DNA from: Snodgrassella sp.
GTDB lineage: Bacteria > Pseudomonadota > Gammaproteobacteria > Burkholderiales > Neisseriaceae
Length of the DNA stretch: 62,609 nt
Assembly: GCA_024103515.1 (NCBI GenBank)
Contig: JAGGIK010000009.1
Location: 1-62,609, forward strand
Direction of reading: 5' to 3'
Shown here: piece after piece, positions 47,824 to 59,100 of the stretch
Layout: each line of letters begins with the position of its first letter
Numbering within the stretch: the stretch's first letter is position 1
Program-made: the position numbers and the translations under genes
Notes under the pieces: generated by a model
The model's database searches: none
Seen by the model: only the letters and a program-made list of their open reading frames with translations
What the model was told of the DNA's origin: nothing

Positions 47824-49848
47824 TTATATACCAGTGAGTTTAAGTTTCTGTCCAGGTCGCAGTAATTGTTTGCCGTGTACCTTCTGTAATTTACTTACCG
47901 GAATTTTTAGGTTATGGGCAATGCTGGTTAAAGTGTCACCTTTTTTGACAGTATAGGTAGCAGGTATTGTTGGTTTACTACTGTTAGTAGGTTTGGTTTT
48001 ATTGCCTTTGCCGGCTACAGTAACGAAGCGATTGCTTTTACCATTACTGTTGCCTGTAATATTCAATACCTGACCCACTTGAATATTGTGTCCACGCAAA
48101 TTATTAGCAGTAACCAAATCAGCCACATTGACATTATAACGTTGTGCAATTGTAAACAAACTATCACCAGCAACAACTTTATGGGATTGCTTACGGCTTC
48201 CAGCAACATTAATTACACCACGATCTGTATTTTTAACCGTCCGAGTTTCAGCAACACGTAATGCCTGTGCTTCTCCGCGCTCTGTCTGGGCCAGAGCACG
48301 TTTCACTGCAGCCGCAGCATTTGACTGAAGATCGTTATTTTTTACCAAAGCCATTAGAGCATCGTTATTACTGTTGCTAACTGGAGCATTTATCTCAACT
48401 GTGGTTCTATCTTCTAATTTACTTGACGCAACAGTCATCAATTTATCATTCGCTGAATTTGCGATGGACTGATTGAGTTTAACAGTGGTATTAGTAGCTA
48501 AAGTAGAGGTATTGGTCACAACTGGCGTTGCTTTATTCACAGCCAGATTGGTGGTGTTTGCCATTATTGATGGGGCTGTTTTGTTTACCACAACATTGCT
48601 GGGCTGTACTTTAATGGTACTGGTATTGCTATGTGTTGCAAAAGTACCTGGGGGTAGCACAGGTTGGGACATGGCAATATTCAGCAATGGATCATCATCG
48701 CTATTTTTTAATATATCTAAATCTTGTGAATTAATGGTATTTTTGCTGAGCAACAGACTGCGCCCGGCAGGAACAGTATTGGCCGTAAGATTATTCAAAC
48801 GTTTTATTTCTGCAGTGCTCATACCTGATTTTGCGGCCAGATCAGCAATATTGGTATTGGTATACGCTTTATAGACATTCCACGAAACCAATGAATCTTT
48901 ATCGGCTTGACGATAATTACGTTCAAATGTACTCACCGCAGTAATCGGCAAAAGCATTTTCCGATTTTCTTTAGGAATGAAAACCGGACTTTTAAAACTT
49001 GGATTCAAAGTCAAAAATTCACTAGTAGAAATATTGGCTAAACGTGCTGCGGCATCAATATCTATCGGCTGGTCGATGGTAACAGTCTCAAAATAAGGAC
49101 GATTAGGTACTGATACGAGATTGATACCAAATGCTTGAGGATTATCAATAATATTACGCACAGCCAATAATTTCGGAACATAATTACGGGTTTCGTTCGG
49201 CATGCGCAAATTCTCATAGGTCGGATCAATACCAGCTAGTTGTGCACGTTTTACCGCTTTGCCAACATTTCCTTCACCCCAATTGTAGGCTGCCAACGCA
49301 AGAGACCAGTCACCAAAAAGACCATATAGATATTGCAAATAGGTTAAAGCTGCATCCGTAGCGGCATAAACGTCATGTCGACCATCATATAGATTAGTTT
49401 GTTCAAGACCATACTGCCGGCCACTTTTGGGCATAAACTGCCATAAGCCAGATGCGCCAACAGGTGATTTTGCTTTATTGACAAAAGCGCTTTCAATGAA
49501 AGGCAATAATGCTACTTCAGCTGGCATCTGCCGTTTTTCTGCTTCATTAACAATATGATAAAGATATGGTTGACTACGCACAACCGTACGATTGAAATAA
49601 GCACTATGAGTAGAATAATATGACTCATGTTTGCGGATTATTTCTGGGTTGACTTCAGTCATGCGAAAATCCTGACGAATACGCGCCCAGATATCGTGTG
49701 ATGAACTAGCCTTACCTTTTAGTGTAGCTGCATTTAGATTCATAATTGCCAATCCGATACCATTGCTGGTGTAAGATTGAGCAAAAGAGAAGTTTGGAGC
49801 TAACACCAAACTGGTCATTGCCAGTACCATATGCTTCAGTTTAGCCAT
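47824..49848 (-). CDS. mltD: Membrane-bound lytic murein transglycosylase D with LysM repeats
   Basis: A 674-residue exported peptidoglycan lytic enzyme. The signal peptide (LAMTSLVLAPNFSFAQS) has no lipobox. The SLT (lysozyme-like) domain spans about residues 100-250: ALLPFIESAFVNKAKSPVGA has the catalytic Glu, SGLWQFMPKSGRQYGL is the GLWQ motif, and ALAAYNWGEGNVGKAV the AYN motif. A weak LysM lies near 320-360, and two clear C-terminal LysM domains are visible (HKVVAGDSLFTIAQRYNVNV, near 560, and YTVKKGDTLTSIAHNLKIPV, near 630). The region between (about 400-550) is a low-complexity Thr/Asn/Val linker. It is divergent from the methyltransferase gene. Confidence 0.94.
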   Translation of the reverse strand: MAKLKHMVLAMTSLVLAPNFSFAQSYTSNGIGLAIMNLNAATLKGKASSSHDIWARIRQDFRMTEVNPEIIRKHESYYSTHSAYFNRTVVRSQPYLYHIVNEAEKRQMPAEVALLPFIESAFVNKAKSPVGASGLWQFMPKSGRQYGLEQTNLYDGRHDVYAATDAALTYLQYLYGLFGDWSLALAAYNWGEGNVGKAVKRAQLAGIDPTYENLRMPNETRNYVPKLLAVRNIIDNPQAFGINLVSVPNRPYFETVTIDQPIDIDAAARLANISTSEFLTLNPSFKSPVFIPKENRKMLLPITAVSTFERNYRQADKDSLVSWNVYKAYTNTNIADLAAKSGMSTAEIKRLNNLTANTVPAGRSLLLSKNTINSQDLDILKNSDDDPLLNIAMSQPVLPPGTFATHSNTSTIKVQPSNVVVNKTAPSIMANTTNLAVNKATPVVTNTSTLATNTTVKLNQSIANSANDKLMTVASSKLEDRTTVEINAPVSNSNNDALMALVKNNDLQSNAAAAVKRALAQTERGEAQALRVAETRTVKNTDRGVINVAGSRKQSHKVVAGDSLFTIAQRYNVNVADLVTANNLRGHNIQVGQVLNITGNSNGKSNRFVTVAGKGNKTKPTNSSKPTIPATYTVKKGDTLTSIAHNLKIPVSKLQKVHGKQLLRPGQKLKLTGI

Positions 49849-50006
49849 TCGTTTTACCGTAAAATTTGTGCAAAATCTACTAAATATTAAATACGATGGC
49901 GTTTACGGTCAAGGATAAACATCTATTTTTACAGTAATCATGAAAATAAAATAAAATCATAGAATGTTAATGTTTGCTTCTAAAACAACTGAAAGTGAGG
50001 TTTTAC

Positions 50007-50720
50007 ATGAGTTTTAATTGCTTGCAGAACTGGTTTGCCAGTACAGCTTTCGGAAAATATCTTTCTGAGCTAGAAAGACAATTTTTACAACAGAAATTAT
50101 CAAAATTACGTTTTGGCACCATATTACAAAACGGTTTTCCAGCATGGCAGTTTAAAGACGTCTTTGCAACAGAGGCTCAATATATTATTCAAAATAATGA
50201 TTATGCAGAGCACACCATGTTAATCGCGGATTCTTTAGCAATGCCGTGGAACGACCAGTGTATAGATACGCTAATCTGGCCACATGGCATAGATGAAATA
50301 GTCACAGATGAGCAAGCCTTGACAGAAGCAGCGAGAATTTTGGTTCCAGGTGGTTGTATTTTATTAACCGGATTAAACAACAAAGGATATTGGCGTTTTT
50401 ATTACCGGCGGCAAGCAAACTTGAAATTATGGCAGCCAAGATCAGTTGCTAATGTGGTAAATAAATTAAAGATACATAATCTTTATTTAACTGAAGGGCA
50501 TTTTCTCGGTTATGGTGTGCCAGGCTGCTACGGAACGGGTCATCAAACAATCGAATTTATGGGAAACAGATGGTGGCCACATCTGGCTGCTGTGTATGGC
50601 TTAGTATTTGTGAAACGAAATATCCCGTTAACGCTTATCCCAAATCAGCTTACAAAAGAGAAATTAGACAATGACTTATTGGGCGTTAAAATTATGCCTT
50701 TATGTGCCAAAGATCAATAA
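50007..50720 (+). CDS. Class I SAM-dependent methyltransferase-like protein
   Basis: A 237-residue cytoplasmic protein of the small methyltransferase family found next to gloB, rnhA and mltD in many beta- and gammaproteobacteria. The C-terminal half of the Rossmann fold is evident: MLIADSLAMPWNDQCIDTLI, WPHGIDEIVTDEQALTEAAR, ILVPGGCILLTGLNNKGYWR. The SAM-binding motif I normally near residue 50 is weak, so activity is not certain. I chose the ATG at 50007 because it follows GTGAGG at good distance; an in-frame ATG at 49974 adds 11 residues. The target is unknown. Confidence 0.82.
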   Translation: MSFNCLQNWFASTAFGKYLSELERQFLQQKLSKLRFGTILQNGFPAWQFKDVFATEAQYIIQNNDYAEHTMLIADSLAMPWNDQCIDTLIWPHGIDEIVTDEQALTEAARILVPGGCILLTGLNNKGYWRFYYRRQANLKLWQPRSVANVVNKLKIHNLYLTEGHFLGYGVPGCYGTGHQTIEFMGNRWWPHLAAVYGLVFVKRNIPLTLIPNQLTKEKLDNDLLGVKIMPLCAKDQ

Positions 50721-51570
50721 AATAAATATAAATGTCCCTAAGCAGGCAGTTTTAACTCTGACGAAAACGTTTCAGTAAAAATAATGGTTACAACACGTTA
50801 GCGTGTATTCTTTAGTTCCTATTATTTTGCAAGAATTAATATTAAAAAAGTGTGTGTATTTAATGATTTGATATAAATTATATAAACTATTCTAACTATT
50901 TGAATTTAATATTAAGACATGAATGTATACAATTAAGATTAATCAAAAAGGATAGCATAGACAATAATAGTAAGCAACAAAACAAAAAGTTAATTAAAGA
51001 AATATAAAATTATCTTAAAATGCAAATAAAGAGAAATAATACAAGTTGGACACCGGACATGCTTAATGTTCTTAAGAAAAATCTTTAGAAAAAATTGACC
51101 AATAACAGATTATTACAATGAATTTTTTTCTTATGACTCTGTTTTATTATCTGTATGACGCCAAATCATTGAGACAAACATGTACCTCGGGATTATAGTA
51201 AGTGATTAAAAAAATTTTTTAATCAGAAATACTAAGCAAGAAGGTGAGAATATGATCAAAATCTTAGGAAATATAGTTTATTTATGGAAAAAATAACATA
51301 TAAAAATATGTTTTACTGTTGTTTTTAAAATAGAAATGCTCGATGAATGGCTAGATTTAATACAATATAAATTATTTTTTGATATTATTCAGTTAAAAAG
51401 ATTAAAGGAAACAAGATATAGAAATAATCAAATGGGAACGATAATACGATCAAGAATTACTCATTTGAGAATAATAATTAGAAATATAAAATAAATGTAA
51501 TTTTAACACCTTAATAATAAATGAGATTTTATAATCTCAATAGATAAAATTTTACTGTATAAACTCCCTT
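50721..51570. other. Gene-free AT-rich region
   Basis: About 850 bases with no coding frame. One 14-codon frame at 51252 (MIKILGNIVYLWKK) follows an AAGGTGAG ribosome binding site, too short to call. It ends at the type A IS remnant. Confidence 0.45.
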
Positions 51571-52625
51571 GTAAATACTCTAAGTTTAGTGCAAGATTCA
51601 AGTAGAAAATAATACTGCTTATCTTAGGGTTTGATACTCAATCGGTATTATATTATTTAATGCTTGATGAGCTCTTTCGGGGTTATAAATGCTTAGCCAA
51701 TCTTCGATTACTTTTATTTCTTACCCTAGGTTGTTAAAACGGTATAAATCCAATACTTCGATTTGATAGGTACAATTAAATGGTTCAATATACCCGTTTT
51801 GCTATTCCAGATAACGGCTCATCCTGCCAGCCAGTAAAATGACCGCCATATCACTGACTAACTCCTCACGGTTAAAGTCATTGATGATATTAAAGGTTCT
51901 CAACCGGCGTTAATGGCGACGACTGTTACGCATAAAAGCCATTGACCAACACTGACCTTGTTTATTGGGTACCAATCGTTTTTCTGGGCCTCGCGGAATA
52001 ATACGTTGTTTACGCTTTACCTTGAGATTAAGCTTTGATTCACAATACACCCGTTTATGGTTGCATTTATAGCCGAGCTTGCTGATTCGATTAAAGCATT
52101 TAGGAAAGCCCCAGCATCAATGCCTATCCGTTATCGCACTGAATGCTGACACTATCAGTGTATCATCCACTAACTTAAATTGATAATAGTAAGCACAACG
52201 GCTTAAGCCAACAATAGCGCAGAGCTCATGGCAATAGTAACAGAATGACTTTCTTGTAGTTGCACAGCCCAAGCTTTACCTGAGTAAGTGGGTACTAAAA
52301 CTTTTTTATGATTTGCTCCTGAGGCTGAGCTTTTAAACTTAGTTCAGCCAACATCTGCTTATGCTTGCGATTTTCAGCTTCCAGTTCCTTTGAGGATCTG
52401 CGATCTGAGGTTTCCATACCAGCGTATTGATCACGTCATCGATAGAAAGTTGAATTTCCCATGCCATGTATACCGCAAGTTTTTAATGAGCATAGTAACT
52501 TCAGTTTCATATAAAATAGCTACGAATTGATAGGGTGTTATTTATTTGATGTTTAAATCCTCTGGAGGTAATAAAGAAAATTTACTACTTCAGGACTATA
52601 CTATTTTAGGGGATAGTTACACAGT
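51571..52625 (-). mobile_element. Degenerate IS3-family element type A (nearly full length, dead)
   Basis: On the minus strand this runs from TGTGTAACTATCCCCTAA at the left end to GAGTATTTACA at the right end, about 1.05 kb. Recognisable parts are the OrfA end (GGAACTGGAAGCTGAAAATC) and the OrfB parts with CGTAACAGTCGTCGCCAT and the C-terminal QNGYIEPFNCTYQIEVLDLY, ending EDWLSIYNPERAHQAL. In-frame stops (for example at LRW-stop) and indels break both frames. It is the most complete type A copy in the window and gives the boundaries for the others. Confidence 0.8.
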
Positions 52626-52724
52626 CTATACATAATTAGCAAATATCTTGATTACGTTACGAGTAAAGGTAAAGATTGAAGCTCTATTCATATCGCAATC
52701 AATTATTCTGTCAACCAAAGTAAA

Positions 52725-54056
52725 TCACACATGCAATAACAAATACTTTCGCTCCCAAGGGCTGATGACACGGAAATATTCAGAAACTTCCTGCTCTTTG
52801 ACGGCAATATAAAGTTCTACAAAACGATCGCCCAGTAATTCATATATAGGTTCGCATTGACGCAAACGCTCAATTGATTCCTCAACTGTAGTAGGGAACT
52901 GATATGGTAAACAATAAGCATTTGTATCCATAGGTGAGTTAGGCGAAATTTGTTCTTTTATTCCAAGATAACCGCATGCGAGAGAACAGGCAAAGGCCAG
53001 ATAAGGATTAACATCAACACCTGCTAAACGGTTTTCAATTCTTCTGGCTTTTCCGGTTGCACGCGGCACTCTTAAACCAACTGTACGATTGTCATAACCC
53101 CATTCGACATTAGTTGGTGCTGCGGTATAACGGGTCAGGCGGCGAAATGAATTAACATATGGAGCAAAAAAAGGCATGGTCTGGGGTAGATATTTTTGAA
53201 GGCCACCAATAAAATAAAAAAACAGTTGAGAGGGGGAACCATCTGCATTACTGAAAGCATTATTGCCATTGAGGTTTTTCAGACTTTGATGGATATGCAT
53301 TGCGCTGCCAGGTTCGCATTCCATTGGTTTAGCCATAAATGTGGCATACATATTATGATGAAAGGCTGATTCGCGTACCGTACGTTTAAACAAAAAAACC
53401 TGATCAGCTAGATCAAGTGCTTTGCCATGCAAAAAATTAATTTCCATTTGTGCTGCGCCGATTTCATGTATAAGTGTATCCACTTCTAAATTTTGGGCAT
53501 GACAGTGATCATATATTTCTTCAAAAAGAGGATCAAACTCATTTACCGCATCCACTGCATAGGAACGCCGCCCAAACTCAATACGTCCTGTACGCCCAAT
53601 TGGTGGCTTCAGCGGAACATCTGGATCTGGATTGGGAGAAATGAGATAAAATTCCATTTCAGGTGCCACTAGTGGTTCAAGTTGTAAATTTTCAAACAGC
53701 TTGAGCACACGCTTGAGGACATTTCTTGGTGCGGTTTCTATAGGTAAACCTTGTGGAGAATAGCAATCGAAAATAATTGAGGCTGTAGGGTCTTGAGCCC
53801 AAGGGACAAAGCGAATAGTAGAAGAATCAGGCTTTAATTCCATATCTGCATCGGTTGTATCGAGCAGAGCTGATTGGGGGTATTCACCAGTAACCGTTTG
53901 CAGTAATACAGCTTCTGGCAAACGCATTTCAGGCTCAGATATAAACTTGTCTTTAGGAATAATCTTGCCTCGAGCTACGCCCGTAATATCTGGAAGAATA
54001 CATTCAACTTCGGTTATACCATGTTCTTTAAGCCAGTTAAATATATCTTCATACAT
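52725..54056 (-). CDS. Glutamine synthetase family protein (PuuA-like)
   Basis: A 443-residue member of the glutamine synthetase superfamily. Typical parts are the beta-grasp N terminus (LKEHGITEVECILPDITGVA, then RGKIIPKDKF), VAPEMEFYLISPNPD with metal-binding Glu, GAAQMEINFLHGKALDLADQ, GSAMHIHQSL, and the C-terminal NRLAGVDVNPYLAFACSLAC. The adenylylation-site sequence of housekeeping GlnA is absent, and overall it fits gamma-glutamyl-polyamine synthetases (PuuA) better. Substrate could be putrescine or another amine; it stands without other puu genes. It lies isolated between dead IS3 elements at 51571-52625 and 54790-56021. Confidence 0.88.
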   Translation of the reverse strand: MYEDIFNWLKEHGITEVECILPDITGVARGKIIPKDKFISEPEMRLPEAVLLQTVTGEYPQSALLDTTDADMELKPDSSTIRFVPWAQDPTASIIFDCYSPQGLPIETAPRNVLKRVLKLFENLQLEPLVAPEMEFYLISPNPDPDVPLKPPIGRTGRIEFGRRSYAVDAVNEFDPLFEEIYDHCHAQNLEVDTLIHEIGAAQMEINFLHGKALDLADQVFLFKRTVRESAFHHNMYATFMAKPMECEPGSAMHIHQSLKNLNGNNAFSNADGSPSQLFFYFIGGLQKYLPQTMPFFAPYVNSFRRLTRYTAAPTNVEWGYDNRTVGLRVPRATGKARRIENRLAGVDVNPYLAFACSLACGYLGIKEQISPNSPMDTNAYCLPYQFPTTVEESIERLRQCEPIYELLGDRFVELYIAVKEQEVSEYFRVISPWERKYLLLHV

Positions 54057-54789
54057 AAGTCACCTAAAATTAATTTGTTAGTCCTATTGTTCAATTGATA
54101 TCTAAGTTTAAAAACTAAGTAAAATTATTTCCGATATGATGGATCTGTTAAAAATCCTTCGAATTAATACTCATTAATAAACCACTTTAATATCAGTTTA
54201 CTATATATCTATACAGACCAATTTAGATAAATAAATGTGTAAAACTCCATTAAAATAATAAGTTATTTTATAAATATTTCATCAAAATGTTTACCAAAAA
54301 GAATACAATAAAATATGGATTTTTGCTTTATAGTCATTTTGCTATATATAATCAGTACGAAAATAAATTATTTGAGAATACAAGATTATTTATTTAGTAA
54401 ATTAAAGATTAAGAATAAAAATAACTGTTTGATTTCGGGATAGTCTAAAGACTGAAAGAAATTTTGCCATACAAAAAATCGAAAAAAATAGTTAATTTTA
54501 TAACAAAAAGGCAATATTAATAAGTTGATTTCATTATTGAATTTGGTGAAAAAATTTTTTCTATAAAATGAAATATACCAATAAACCTCAGTTACAATAA
54601 ATGAAAAGTTGAAAGTAAAATGTCGTTTTATATCCTTTTGCGAGATTTAGAAATAACTTAGGAGTTATATTTGAACAAATCATTTACGCTGTTAAACAAA
54701 TTTGTTGCATTACCAAACTTTGATTAAAGCTATTCATCAGAAAGTAAATACAAAATAATAAAAAAGATCTTGATAAGTACCTTATAGCT
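54057..54789. other. Gene-free AT-rich region
   Basis: About 730 bases upstream of the glutamine synthetase homologue. I see no open frame and no clear hairpin. The promoter of that gene must lie here. Confidence 0.45.
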
Positions 54790-56021
54790 GGCCAAAAGTA
54801 CTGGAATATCAACACATATCTAAACAACAAAATTAAGGGGTAGCTGTTTGTTAAATGCTAACGCAGGCAAATAGTCTAATGATGAATATCACCGTTGATG
54901 ATTGTAGCAATAAGCCTAAGCTGCAAAGGCTTGTTGTCATTCTTCGGTTATCATGAATTTTTCCCCTTTAACCAATTCAGTTTTTATACTGTTAAATGTT
55001 GCTTCTGCCACTGCATTGTCATACCGACATCCCTTTTTACTGAGTGAACGCTGTAGATTAAATGTATTAATACACTTGTTTACCAAGCAATTGTTTAGCA
55101 AATGCCTTTGCTCTATCTGAATGAAATAGATGGAATGAAGACAGCGGTTGCTTAATCTGACTTAGTGCAGACATCACTCAATCTGCTGTTTTATGTTGTC
55201 CAACAAGATAACCGGCAATCTGTCGGTTCGATAAATTCAGTCGTACACACAAATCATTCCAGCAATGGTTAACACGAATATAGCTTAGGTCTGTCACGAT
55301 AATCTGCTGCTAGGCACCGACATCCAACTGATGTTATATGCTTAGCTGTTGCTGCACTATTGCGTGCCATCTGATATGCTCGATAAGGTTTAAACGTATA
55401 CTTTGGTCTTCATGCTAGCGACTTTATCAGTCGGGCAATGTCACGCCGATAAACACGGATACCTGTTGGTTATCAGGCCAAACCAATGCCTCTGGTTTCA
55501 TAAGATGGATCGCTGTGTTTAACAATAGTCATTATTGTATTGGCGTCATGGGCGACCGATTTCGGTTTAGTGGTTTGGCACTGATAATAGGCATAATGTC
55601 GGGCTATCGCTAAGCCGCGACATCATGCCGCTAGCGCATAACAATGCTGGTTTACTTTCAGGCTTTTGAGTTTGTGCCATGATCAGTGCAGCCAGCTGTA
55701 GGATATGGTATTCCAACCGCAGCTGCTTGAGTTCTTTGCGCCAAGCGATCAGTTCATTTTGTTCTGGCGTGCGGTTTCTTTGGTCTGAAAAGAACCACTT
55801 TTGCATGATTGGCTTATGCAGCGGTCTAAAGCGAAAAGTGTCAAATCGTATTGCTTGACCAACTCACTGCGCGATTTTTCCTGCTGATTAAGTTTAACCA
55901 TTTGTGTTTGGAAATCAGCACTAAAATTGCGTTATACGCGTTTTTCTTGATTCATTATCTTGCTCTTTTTAGAGTCAAGTTTATCTTACCGCCTAAAAAA
56001 ATGTATGAATTAGTGTAACCC
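54790..56021 (-). mobile_element. Degenerate IS3-family element type B (nearly full length, dead)
   Basis: On the minus strand this starts with GGGTTACACTAATTCATACA (56021) and a decayed OrfA (NQEKRV..., TISADFQTQMVKLNQQ-like). A 79-codon piece (55806-55567, WFFSDQRNRTPEQNELIAWR..., then KELKQLRLEYHILQ) follows, corresponding to the OrfA end. OrfB remnants follow (VRLNLSNRQIAGYLVGQHKT) with several stops. It ends near 54790 after TTAATTTTGTTGTTTAGATA. It matches the element at 5467-6640 block by block in opposite orientation. Confidence 0.8.
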
Positions 56022-56070
56022 ATCTACTAAGAATTTAGCGGGCACACGAGAATAATTTAAATATTAATCG

Positions 56071-56121
56071 CAAGCCGCTGGTTTTGCCTGAATCTAACTC
56101 ACAGGTGCAACCAGCCGCTTG
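56071..56121. repeat. Long hairpin after pilY1
   Basis: CAAGCCGCTGGTTTTGC and GCAACCAGCCGCTTG form an imperfect stem of about 15 bp around a 19-base loop. It lies 33 bases past the pilY1 stop. There is no T-run on the minus strand; on the plus strand it is followed by TGGTTTTAGG. It could act as an mRNA 3' stabiliser or weak terminator. Confidence 0.45.
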
Positions 56122-56153
56122 TGGTTTTAGGAAGTTATCAGCAATAATTTTAA

Positions 56154-59100
56154 TTAGATATAATGAGTTCTAATTTCCCTCCATGACAGGCGTTTAAGGG
56201 TGGTTGAACACATCTTGACACCGCCAATTTGCAATTTGTTACCTTTGTTATCATATCCTATAGGCGGTGATTGGAAGCATTTATCAGGCTGCTGTTTAGT
56301 AGGATTGGGAGATGTAAGAGGCTTAAATGTGCCTGAATTAGAAGAAACTTTTTCATTACCTCCGTTAATAAAAGTATAGGCTATTAATCCTTGCTCCCCG
56401 ACACTGCTTGATAATTCAGGATCAAGATCAAGATATGGATCATTTCTAGTTAAAGCGCCGCCGGTGCGGGCATTAAACTGAGTTGTACGAGTATAGACAT
56501 CCGTTCGTTCGTTGATGGTTGTCGCAGCACAGGGATCTTTTGGTTTATTATCGCCGGTTACTGAATAAGAACGGGTTGTTACGATACCAGTGTATAAAAG
56601 CTGCTCTACTGGAGCCACGACACGTTCTCCATCTTCATGCAATTTGAAATACCAGCCCTTATATTTTTGTTGAGAAAACGGGTAACTACTTAACTTACCT
56701 TTATTTCCATTAAATATCATTACCTGCTGTAATAGCGAATCCTTAGTGATCAAAGCATCATTGATTTCATCTGGATCATCGTAGATACCATAAATAGCTT
56801 GTCTATCTTTGCTGTTCAAATCAGACTGGTATATATTGCTGCCAGTACCAAATACTATAACCAGTTTTTTATGAGTGTTTGCATTGTTCTGATTGGTAAT
56901 GCTTTCAGCCTCGTATATAGCGGGAGCAGCAATTATCGGAGCGTCTGCAGAGAATATTTTGGTGGCAATCCATTTGGCTGGATCTGGATTACGCAGATCG
57001 AACCTGAATAAATTTCCGCCATAATCGCCGGCATAAACCAGATCAGCAACGCCATCGTTGTCCAGATCATAAGCAACTGGGCTGGAAAGACCGCCCGAAC
57101 CGCCTGGACCTACCAGTTTGGCAATTTGTTCACCAGCAGCCATTCCAGTTCTCTCATAACCAGAAGTACCTACATCTATGCCTAATGCATCGTAAATATA
57201 TAAAGCAGATTCAGGCGATTGTGCTTCCGGATGGGCCATATTGTCAGAATAGTTGTAGCCATTATTAATGAAGGCAGCCATTCTGATATGATCAGTGATA
57301 GATGTCATTGATGCTTTTATATCTTTGTTAACTCGGATACGCGAAGCTATAGGTGTGCCAATTGTATAACCAAATTGATTTTTATCACCGGAAGGTGTCT
57401 GAAACAAAAATATATCTTTATACCAGTTATTGCTATTCATATTGTCTGCAGCTATCGGTTTTCCGGAAATTAAGTCATTCCCACCAATATTAATAGCAAA
57501 AGCACCACGTCCGGCTTGCCCCATATTGGAAACCATAAAGATTGTGCTTGATGTATCTTTTCTTTTTTCGGTTTCATACACTGAGAATCCACCGTTTAAT
57601 AAATAGCGGTGAGGATGATCTGAATCTCTGCCATACTTTTCGTCAGTCAGATCTTTATAATAATGAGCCACCAGATCACTACCATTATTACTCTGGCGCT
57701 CAATAGCCATTGGCATATAGTTAAACTTCAGATCATATGGGTGTTGTGGGTCATCAGTTGCACCAAACACATAAACCATACCGTCATTAGCTGATGTAAT
57801 CATATATTTCTGATAATTCATTTTATCAGCACCGATGGACAAATGATCGCCGATGGATCGAATCGGGTTATCCAGTATATTGCCTATGTTACGACGGGTT
57901 TTATCAATAGTGTTTGCATCTAGTTTGTTGCGCTGGCGATAATCCAGTACAAAGCCATACTTTTTGATTTGCTCATCTGGTTTTGAGCGACTGTACCAGC
58001 TTAATAATCCCTCCAGCCACTCGGAGGTATTGTTATCACTATTTGGTATTTTAAAATAATCATTATCTAGTCCTCTAAGTGATTCGGAATATAAATAAGT
58101 TTGTTGTCCATCATTTAATAATAACTGGCGGTTAGCATAAGTAGGCTGTCTGTCACATGAAGTATGATCTATGTCATTTTTTGCATGAATACAGATCTTA
58201 CTACTCCAAGAACCGGTCTCTATCTGTGCGGTAACCGTAGAATTCCCTGATGAGCCACCTGTTATGGCAACAGTAGGTGCTCTAGACGTAACATTGGTTG
58301 TTGTGGTTTTTGTTTCTCCGCTGATTTGTTGAAATATATTTTCAAAGGCATCAAGAATATCATGTTTTGAATTTGCATTAAAAAAGAATTTAGCATTTGG
58401 ATTGGTTATTGGATCATAACTCGGTTTGGGGGAAGCTCCGTTGAGCAGATATTCGTGAGCAGTTTTCTGCATAGGAGTTAGTGCCTTGTTACCAAGGCCT
58501 ACCCCTATGGTGAATGTCTGTGCTGTCTGGGTGAAATTTTTGGAATGGCCGGACTCTCCTGCTAATGGATTAGGGCCATCCCATGGCTGACCAGCATTAT
58601 CATAAAGTCTTTTATCATTAATTTTATTTGTAGTAGTAATATAAGCAGCACCATCCTGCGTAACAAAATCTTTAGTATAGCTGTATTTACCAAAGCTTTT
58701 ATTAGCTAAAGTAGTTGTATAATAATTTAATAGAAGGGGGATATTCACGGCAATATTTGATCTTATCTGATCACCATCAAAATAGCCATCATATCCATAT
58801 CCCAGTACACCAGCGTAGTATGTGGAGTCCGTTATTGGAACGGTACCTACATCAAGACCGTCAGTTAGCAAAATCAAATAGGATTTTTGGCAGCGATATT
58901 GCAGTTTATTGATTATTGTATTTCTGACCACGGCATTCAAACGTAGTGCGGTAGGCGTGCCACCGTAGGGAATGAGTCCTTCAATATTGTAAGTTTTATT
59001 CCCAATAATATGATCTCTGATAAATTCGTATCCATCTTTAGTTGAAGTGTCATAGAATTGATTATAGTTTGGATATATGTACGGCCCATTGGGATTTTTT

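Noticed and set aside
48473-48874. 133-codon plus-strand frame with hydrophobic runs
   Set aside because: It lies opposite the Thr/Val/Asn-rich linker of mltD, which gives artificial Val/Leu-rich antisense translation.
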